Source: PWVB01 sp964530185 (GTDB taxonomy: Bacteria; Chloroflexota; Anaerolineae; B4-G1; SLSP01). From it: a stretch of 18,360 nucleotides of DNA. How positions within the stretch are numbered: the first letter of the stretch is position 1; the number at the start of each line of letters is the position of its first letter. A model generated the notes under the pieces. The model was not told the origin of the DNA. It did not search any database and was given only the letters and a program-made list of their open reading frames with translations. The position numbers and the translations under genes are program-made. Where the stretch lies: assembly GCA_964530185.1 (NCBI GenBank), contig CAZHBB010000058.1, positions 1-18,360 of the forward strand, written 5' to 3'. Positions 7,078-13,900 of the stretch are shown here, piece by piece.

Positions 7078-8775
7078 GTGAAGCCGCTCATCGAATGTGT
7101 ACCCAACTTCAGCGAAGGACGAGATAGCCGCGTCATCGACCAGATCGTCGACGCCGTACGTTCGGTGGATGGCGTGACTGTGCTCGATGTCTCACCAGGA
7201 GCCTCGGCGAATCGCACCGTAGTCACCTTTGTTGGAGCGCCCGAACCGGTGATCGAAGCAGCCTTCCGCGCTATCAAGACTGCCGCTGAGCTGATCGACA
7301 TGCGGCAGCACCATGGCACGCACCCCAGGCTCGGGGCGACGGACGTATGCCCCCTAGTCCCGCTCTCGGGCATCTCCATGGAGGAGACCGCTGCCTACGC
7401 ACATCAACTCGCGCGGCGGGTGGGCGAGGAACTGGGCATCCCGGTCTATTGCTACGAGGCAGCTGCCACCCGTCCTGAGCGCAAGAACCTTGCCAACATA
7501 CGTGCGGGCGAATACGAAGGGTTGCCGGACAAGCTGCAGGACCCTGAATGGCAGCCTGATTATGGGCCAGCCGTGTTCAACCCACGCACCGGCGCGACGG
7601 TCATCGGGGCACGCGAGTTCCTGGTAGCCTACAACGTGAACCTGAACACCACCTCGGTGCGACGCGCCAACGCGGTGGCCTTTGATGTGCGCGAGCGCGG
7701 ACGTGTGAAGCGCAGGGGCAATCCCCTGACCGGCGAGATAGTGCGTGACGCTAACGGCGAACCGGTCCGCATCCCCGGCCTGCTCAAAGGCGTGAAGGCA
7801 ATTGGATGGTACGTCGAAGAATATGGCATCTGTCAGGTCTCGATGAACTTGACCGATCTCAAGGCGACACCGTTGCATGTGGCCTTCGAGACAGTTCGTG
7901 AGCGCGCTCGGGTACGGGGTATGCGGGTAACAGGCTCGGAGATCATCGGCATGGTACCGCTAGCAGTTCTGCGCGCCGCAGGCGAATACTATCTGCGCCA
8001 GCAACAGCGTTCGCTTGGCATCCCGGAGCGCGAGATCCTGCACATCGCCATCCGTTCCCTGGGCCTGGAGGAGTTCGGCCCGTTTGATCCCGAAGAGCGT
8101 GTGATTGAATATGCAGTCGCCCGGCTGGAGGGCCAGAGACCACAGCTCCCTGCCCGCACGCTGGCTGATTTCATCGATGATGTAGCCTCCGAAGCCCCGG
8201 TGCCCGGCGGAGGATCAGTTGCCGCAGCCGTCGGCGCGCTGGGCGCCGCCCTCGGTACAATGGTCGCCAATGGGTCAGCTCACAAGCGCGGCTGGGATGA
8301 GCGGTGGGAGGAGTTCTCGGACTGGGCGGTTCGTGGCCGGCGCTGCCTGAAGGCGTTGATCGCATTGGTAGACGAGGACACCCAGGCATTCCAGGAGCTC
8401 ATGGCAGCGTACGGGCTCCCCAAGGCCACCGAAGAGGAACAGACAGCACGACGTCAGGCAATCGTCCGCGCAACGCACCGCGCCATCGAGGTGCCGCTGG
8501 AAACCATGCGTGTCGCGCTGCAAGCTCTAGACGTGCTGGTAGCCATGGCCGAGCATGGCAATCCCAACGCCGTATCCGATGCGGGTGTGGGTGCGCTGTG
8601 TGCCCGGACAGCGGTACAGGGTGCCTACCTCAACGTGCAGATCAATGCCGCCGGTCTCGCTGACGATCCGGTGGCGAAAGAAGCTCTCGCCGAGGGCGCC
8701 CGTCTTCTTGACAACGCGCAGACCCGGGAGAAGAAGATTCTGGCCATGGTGAGCCAGCGGATGCGGAACCCCTAG
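7078..8775 (+). CDS. ftcD: Bifunctional glutamate formimidoyltransferase / formimidoyl-THF cyclodeaminase
   Basis: A 565-residue fusion of two enzymes. Residues 1 to about 330 are the formiminotransferase (N- and C-subdomains). It starts with LIECVPNFSEGRD and carries HHGTHPRLGATDVCPL (78-93), whose His82 matches the proposed catalytic histidine of the pig enzyme. The later GWYVEEYGICQVSMNLTD is also typical. Residues from about 359 to 560 are the cyclodeaminase (PF04961), beginning TLADFIDDVASEAPVPGGGS. Together they move the formimino group of formiminoglutamate to tetrahydrofolate and convert it to 5,10-methenyl-THF plus ammonia, releasing glutamate. The fused form is standard in animals and occurs in some bacteria; other bacteria have separate proteins. 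The start is GTG 7078 with AGGAGA about 5 nt upstream, 23 bp after hutH. It replaces HutG as the last pathway step. Confidence 0.95.
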   Translation: MKPLIECVPNFSEGRDSRVIDQIVDAVRSVDGVTVLDVSPGASANRTVVTFVGAPEPVIEAAFRAIKTAAELIDMRQHHGTHPRLGATDVCPLVPLSGISMEETAAYAHQLARRVGEELGIPVYCYEAAATRPERKNLANIRAGEYEGLPDKLQDPEWQPDYGPAVFNPRTGATVIGAREFLVAYNVNLNTTSVRRANAVAFDVRERGRVKRRGNPLTGEIVRDANGEPVRIPGLLKGVKAIGWYVEEYGICQVSMNLTDLKATPLHVAFETVRERARVRGMRVTGSEIIGMVPLAVLRAAGEYYLRQQQRSLGIPEREILHIAIRSLGLEEFGPFDPEERVIEYAVARLEGQRPQLPARTLADFIDDVASEAPVPGGGSVAAAVGALGAALGTMVANGSAHKRGWDERWEEFSDWAVRGRRCLKALIALVDEDTQAFQELMAAYGLPKATEEEQTARRQAIVRATHRAIEVPLETMRVALQALDVLVAMAEHGNPNAVSDAGVGALCARTAVQGAYLNVQINAAGLADDPVAKEALAEGARLLDNAQTREKKILAMVSQRMRNP

Positions 8776-8819
8776 TCCAGTCTGGCCCCAGCATGTCCTC
8801 GTCACACGCCACCAGCCGC

Positions 8820-8847
8820 TTGGCGAGTTGCCCATATGAGCGATAAT
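8820..8847 (+). promoter_or_regulatory. Weak candidate internal promoter for hutI
   Basis: In the 132-bp ftcD-hutI gap, TTGGCG (8820-8825), a 16-nt spacer and GATAAT (8842-8847) precede hutI by 60 bp. The -10 is good and the -35 is poor. It would allow some hutI expression independent of the rest, but hutI is probably also read from the main promoter. No terminator-like hairpin is seen in this gap. Confidence 0.28.
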
Positions 8848-8907
8848 CATCTCAAATGAGGAACCTATCTTCAAGGGCAGCACAGCCGCACAGTTCCTGG
8901 AGGAACC

Positions 8908-10119
8908 ATGCCAGACCGGGTTGACTTAGTCATCTATGACGTCGTGATCGCCACAATGGTTCGCGGCCACTTCAACCTGACCCCGCATGGTGCGATTATC
9001 GCCGATCGCGGCGTGATCGAGTGGGTTGGCGTTGCCGAAGGTCTACCGAGCATCCGAGCTCGCCACGAGATCGCCGGTCGGGGGCGCTTACTGACACCCG
9101 GCCTGATCGATTGCCATACGCATCTTGTCTACGGCGGCAACCGTGCCGATGAATTCGCAGCGCGCCTTGCGGGCGAAAGCTACGCCGAGATCGAGCGCCG
9201 CGGCGGTGGTATCATGGCGACGGTACGTGCGACCCGCAGCGCTACCGTCGAGGCCCTGGCTGCTGCAGCTCGTCCCCGTCTGCGCAACCTCCTGAGGGAG
9301 GGCGTGACAACGGTGGAGATTAAGACCGGCTATGGTCTCAACGTCGAGCACGAGCTGAAAATGCTGGACGTGATCAACGTCCTAGCTGCCGAGAGTCCGC
9401 AGACGTTGATCAAGACGTACCTGGCACACACAGTTCCCCCTGAATACCGGGCACTTCCTAACGTCTACGTCTCTAGGATCTGTGAGGAGATCCTACCAGA
9501 AGTGGCGGGGAAGGTCGATGGGTTCGACGTGTTCTGCGAGTCCTTTGCGTTCACGCCCGAGCAGGCACGTCGCATGCTGCTCACAGCCCGAGCGTACGGT
9601 CTCCCTCTTCACATCCACGCCGAGCAGCACACTAGCCTGGGTGGAGCGGCTATGGCCGCCGGATTAGGGGCCCTCTCAGCCAGCCATCTGGAGTACCTCG
9701 ATGAAGCTGACGTGCCCCGCTTGGCTGCCAGTGGCACGACGGCCGTTCTGCTTCCAGTGGCAGCCTACTTTCTCCAGGAAACCCACCACCCACCCGTCGA
9801 AGCACTGCGCTTACAGAGCGTCCCCATAGCGGTGGCAACGGACGCCAACCCAGGCACAGCACCCTGCTTCTCACTCCTCACAGCGCTCAACATGGCTTGC
9901 GTCCTTTTCGGCCTCACCCCCGAGGAAGCGTTGGCTGGCGCTACAATCCACGCCGCACGTGCTCTAGGCTTGCTGGACCGCATAGGCACCATCGAAGCAG
10001 GCAAAGATGCCGACCTCGTCCTCTGGGATGCTGAATCACCGGTGGAGCTCGTGTACACTTTGGGCTATCATCCCTCTGCAACCGTGGTCAAACGGGGTCG
10101 TGTGCTTGCCGGAGCGTAG
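8908..10119 (+). CDS. hutI: Imidazolonepropionase
   Basis: A 403-residue amidohydrolase-superfamily enzyme that opens the ring of 4-imidazolone-5-propionate to give N-formimino-L-glutamate, the third step of histidine breakdown. Metal and substrate ligands are in place: H70-x-H72 in DCHTHLVYGGNR, H237 in HIHAEQH, H260 in ASHLEYLDE, and D312 in VATDANPGTAPCF. The sequence RRGGGIMATVRATRSAT (98-114) and KTGYGLN (139-145) are further family signatures. Length is normal (about 400-410). Start ATG 8908 has GGAGGA (8899-8904) at good spacing. It follows ftcD by 132 bp on the same strand. It is the last gene of the cluster; no transport gene or hutC regulator follows. Confidence 0.96.
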   Translation: MPDRVDLVIYDVVIATMVRGHFNLTPHGAIIADRGVIEWVGVAEGLPSIRARHEIAGRGRLLTPGLIDCHTHLVYGGNRADEFAARLAGESYAEIERRGGGIMATVRATRSATVEALAAAARPRLRNLLREGVTTVEIKTGYGLNVEHELKMLDVINVLAAESPQTLIKTYLAHTVPPEYRALPNVYVSRICEEILPEVAGKVDGFDVFCESFAFTPEQARRMLLTARAYGLPLHIHAEQHTSLGGAAMAAGLGALSASHLEYLDEADVPRLAASGTTAVLLPVAAYFLQETHHPPVEALRLQSVPIAVATDANPGTAPCFSLLTALNMACVLFGLTPEEALAGATIHAARALGLLDRIGTIEAGKDADLVLWDAESPVELVYTLGYHPSATVVKRGRVLAGA

Positions 10120-10574
10120 CACATCTTGGGAGACCAACTCGCCGGTCGTTCAGACAAGACAGCCACCCGATATGGTTCTGAGATGAGCAGCGAAGCTCAG
10201 CGCCCGCTTCGGTCAGCGTCAGCGCCTTGTCAACCGATAACGCGCTCTCAGTCAACCAGTAGCTCCCAGACGCCAGTATGAGCGTTGAACCGAGTGCCAC
10301 CTGCCCGACCGCCTCGTAGATCGACGCATAGCCCCCACTCTCCTATGAGGTCAAGTGGACCGTCACCGGCCCTGGCGTCTCAGTAGGCAACGGGGCATCC
10401 GTTAGTCCCTACCGTGCTGCCGATGCTTTAGGAGGCAAGCCAGTGGAGCCCACCGCCGTGGACTCGAGAGATGCCCCCGCCAACGAGCATGCAAGACCCA
10501 GCATCGTCAAAAGTGGGATTAGCGCCAACAGTTGAAACGCAACCCGACCCACGCGGCCCGCGATATGACATCAT
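10088..10574 (-). pseudogene. Remnant of an exported lipoprotein with a right-handed beta-helix domain
   Basis: One minus-strand frame, from 10552 down to a stop at 10088, is interrupted by two in-frame TAG codons but reads like one protein. First comes a lipoprotein-type leader, VGRVAFQLLALIPLLTMLG then LAC, followed by a Ser/Thr/Pro linker (APLPTETPGPVTV) between the two stops. After the second stop comes YASIYEAVGQVALGSTLILA, then SGSYWLTESALSVDKALTL. That matches the opening of pectate-lyase-like or NosD-like helices (I-x-x-A-V-x-x-A-x-x-G-x-x-I-x-L-A-x-G-x-Y, then I-D-K-x-L-T-L-x-G-A-G). After GAEL the resemblance is lost. ATG codons at 10574 and 10571, with AAGGTGGG in front, are in another frame and would join after a one-base shift, so the original start may be there. 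The 3' end abuts and slightly overlaps hutI. It reads away from the intact beta-helix gene at 10931. Confidence 0.62.
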
Positions 10575-10930
10575 GGTTACCCACCTTGCAGGCAAGGTAT
10601 AATCAGCATGATCGCATACAGGCAAAACACAAGGGATGCAAGCGGAATAGAGCATTGTGATCAAACCCAGGTCAATTGCTCTCTTCACCTCCTTGTGTTA
10701 CACTGCGGAGTAAGTATGGGGGAAGGAGCGAAAGGAGGGTCACATGGTCCCCAGACACCCTACATAGCCCCCCAGAGAATCCTCGTGGTCCACACCGGTA
10801 TGTGCTGGAAGGCAAAGTCCCCTGGGCCCTAACCACAAAGTGCTGTACGACACGCCCTGGCAGGCAGGGGCGGTAACTGGTCGATCAATCCATCCGACGG
10901 GCCCAGCGCCAGAGTTGTAGGAGGTAGACT
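10575..10930. other. Gap before the beta-helix protein gene: candidate promoter and long leader, no gene seen
   Basis: No reading frame here is convincing on either strand. A possible plus-strand promoter is TTGCTC (10676-10681), a 17-nt spacer and TACACT (10699-10704), with TGTG before the -10. That would give a leader of about 220 nt rich in G and C, with short self-complementary stretches (AGGGT/ACCCT, GTGGTCCAC, CCCTG/CAGGG), before ATG 10931. I do not recognise a known riboswitch or small RNA in it. On the minus strand a perfect AAGGAGGTGA (10694-10685) is not followed by a start codon at a usual distance. Confidence 0.35.
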
Positions 10931-13900
10931 ATGAATACCTGGCGATTGAGATGGGTTCTAGTGTCACTACTGATGCTGGCGGCAGTCCTGATCCTTTCAA
11001 TAGGCAAGACGACCGCGCCCTCGCGGGCGGCGCCGGTCACCCTCTACAGAGTGGAAGGCCGGGTATATGTGGGTGCAACAGGCCTGGAACCGCCCCAGAG
11101 TGCCCCCTTGGAAGGGGTCACGGTCACGCTTTACTGTGCGGCAAACCCTGGTGATCAGGGCGCCAGCCTTCGGACCACCACGACCAATGACGAAGGCTGG
11201 TACGGCCTGCCCATCAGTGACAGTGTAGGATGTGAGTACCTTAACATCATTGAAACGGACCCTCCGGGCTACACGTCAAATGGTGCAACTACTGTGAGCG
11301 GCACGGTCAAGAGTGCCAACTGGATCCAATACGACCTGACTACGCACTCGCTGTCCGAGCTGACCCTGACAGGCAACAAGTTCTGGGACGCCCCACCGCC
11401 TATGACAACCACATGCACATCGTGTACCGACTGTTCGAACAAGCTGCACGGCCTCTATGCCACCGTTCAACTCGCCAACGACATCAACACCGTCGGCACA
11501 CAGTGCGTGAAGATCGACGCCGACAACGTGACCTTCGACTGCCAGGGGCATACTATCCATGCTACCACGCGGCCCGAGTTCTCCTATGGCATCGGCGTCG
11601 CATCCCAGAGCAATGTGACAGTCACCGGATGTACGATCTCGGGCTTCAGGACCGGCATCCAGTTAGACTCAGTCACCAGCAGCGCTTTACTGACCAATAC
11701 GATCACCGACGTAGACAGGGGGATCGTGCTCAACGCAAGCGACGGCAACCTCCTGGCAGGGAATCACATCAGCCAGACAATGGTGGGTGTCTCCATGGCC
11801 TGGTCGGATGCCAACGGATTCCGCAACAACCGCCTCTGCAAGCAGACAACCCAAGACATCAAAAGCGTGACCTCAAGCACGGGCAATACACGTCTGGGGA
11901 ACACGTGTGACAGCATCTACAACTGGAACGGCGATGACAGTATAAGTTACTGCATACTCAATTGCACCCCCAACACCACAACGACTTGTTCGGATCCCAG
12001 CTCGTGCCAGGGCACTCTAAATGGCGATTATGGCACCATCACCCTCACTAAAGACCTCGTAGCCCCTGGAGGCATCACCGTCACTGGCAATCACCTGACC
12101 TTCGACTGCGACCACCACCAGATCACCGGTGGGGGTAGTGGCGTAGGGATTCTGCTCGACAGTAAAGTGGGCGTCCAGATCAAGAACTGTACGATCAGGA
12201 AGTTCGGCACCGGGATCGAGCTCCGCTCGGCGTCGCATAATACCATTATGGACGACACGCTGATCAGCAACACCGTAGGATTGCACCTGATGACTACGGA
12301 TAAACTTGTGCAGCCCGACTGGAACACCATTTACAATCTCGAAGCCAGAGACAATTCGCGCTATGGCGTCTGGCTCTCGGGCGGAACGGCTAACAGCGTC
12401 TCCGCCTCTGACCTGAGGGACAATGGTGAGTACGCCTTGTGGGTCGACGGCCCGTGTGATAACACTGTTAGCGGGTCACTGGCTGGCCGCGGCGGGACAC
12501 TCCTATACTGGCACGATATCACAGCACCAGCCAGCGTGCCGACCGGTACCTACGGGGCAGTCGTGCTCTGCAACGTGGCGCATACGACGGTCGAGAGCAT
12601 CACTGTTAGCAACGGCAACAGCAAGAACGACGGCATCGTAGTCATCACCTCCACCGACGTGACCCTCCGTCACAATGACCTGACGGCCAGTCGGGGCATC
12701 GTACTCGTTGACACCGACCACAGCGAGGTGTTCACCAATACGGTCACAGGAAGCAGTGCGGCGGGTATTACACTGCGCCATGCACCCTACAACGACGTGC
12801 TCAGCAACACAGTAAGCTCCAATGGCAGCGACGGCATTCTGGTCACAGACGGTGCCGATCATGCCACTCTCTCTGGCAACACAGCGGAGTTAAATCAGCG
12901 TGCCGGTATTCGGGTCCTCGATTCTGACTACGTGGAGGTACGCGGCAACACCGTAGCCGAGAATGAGGAAGACGGCATCGCTCTGGAGGCCGCCACCGGT
13001 TCCGTCGTGCTAGAGAACGATGTACTTGCCAATCAGCATGGCCTGTACCTCGATAGTCACACCAGCTCTGCGAGTGTCAACCAGAACCGCTTCTGTCGCA
13101 ATGAGGGACAGGATATCTACAACAGCGGCACCTCCAACAGCGGCGACAACAACGCCTGTACGTACACTTACGGGTGGAACGACGCCGGCGAAACTGGGGG
13201 GTGCACACGCCAGTGTGTCGGCTGGTATAACCGACGTTGGGGGTTCTCTTTCCACAATCCCACCTACGACGATCTTTCCTGGACACGCTACTGGCAGACC
13301 TTTGGCAAGGACGAGGTCTACATCACAGCCAAACTGTGTATCGGGGTTCCCGTTTGTATCCCCTTCAAATGTTGGTGTCTGGGCAAGAAAGTCGATGTTG
13401 TCACATACGTTCCTGACCCCCTCGCGGCCATCCTTTACGCAGCCCCATACAAAGATCTGGCAGAACCAGGGTCATGTTATGGCATGAGTGGTAGCTCGCT
13501 GCAATTCTACTATGGGGATGACCATCCTAGCGCCTACGATCCCAGCGCCACACAGGTACGAGATCTCAAGCTGACCAGTGCACACGGACCGCACGACCTG
13601 GAAGATCACATCCAGATCATTCACGGCAGCCAGATGTCATCAGAGGCCATTGGGGTGTATCTCGGGGAGATGAGCGCCGGACAAGCCGAGGCCAACGCAG
13701 TACTGGCACGTGCCCGCAGTGGCCTGGCTGCCGGTCAGCCGGGATTCCTCGTCATCAAGGACGGTCTGACCGCAGGCCATGCGATGAACTATGACACCGT
13801 GGTGGATATCGACAGCAGCACCTCACGCATCTACCTCTACGACAACAACAAGGAGCACTTCGTCACCAAGGTCTACCGGTCTGACAGTGCCTACCCGTCC

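Noticed and set aside
10346..10530. A plus-strand stretch reading YEVKWTVTGPGVSVGNGASV and onward
   Set aside because: It is the complement of the Pro/Thr linker and leader of the minus-strand remnant, has no start or ribosome-binding site, and ends without family features.
10428..10688. An 86-residue minus-strand frame preceded by AAGGAGGTGA
   Set aside because: The only start near the ribosome-binding site (GTG 10688) overlaps it, the product has no recognisable pattern, and its 3' half is in a different frame from the clear lipoprotein/beta-helix remnant.
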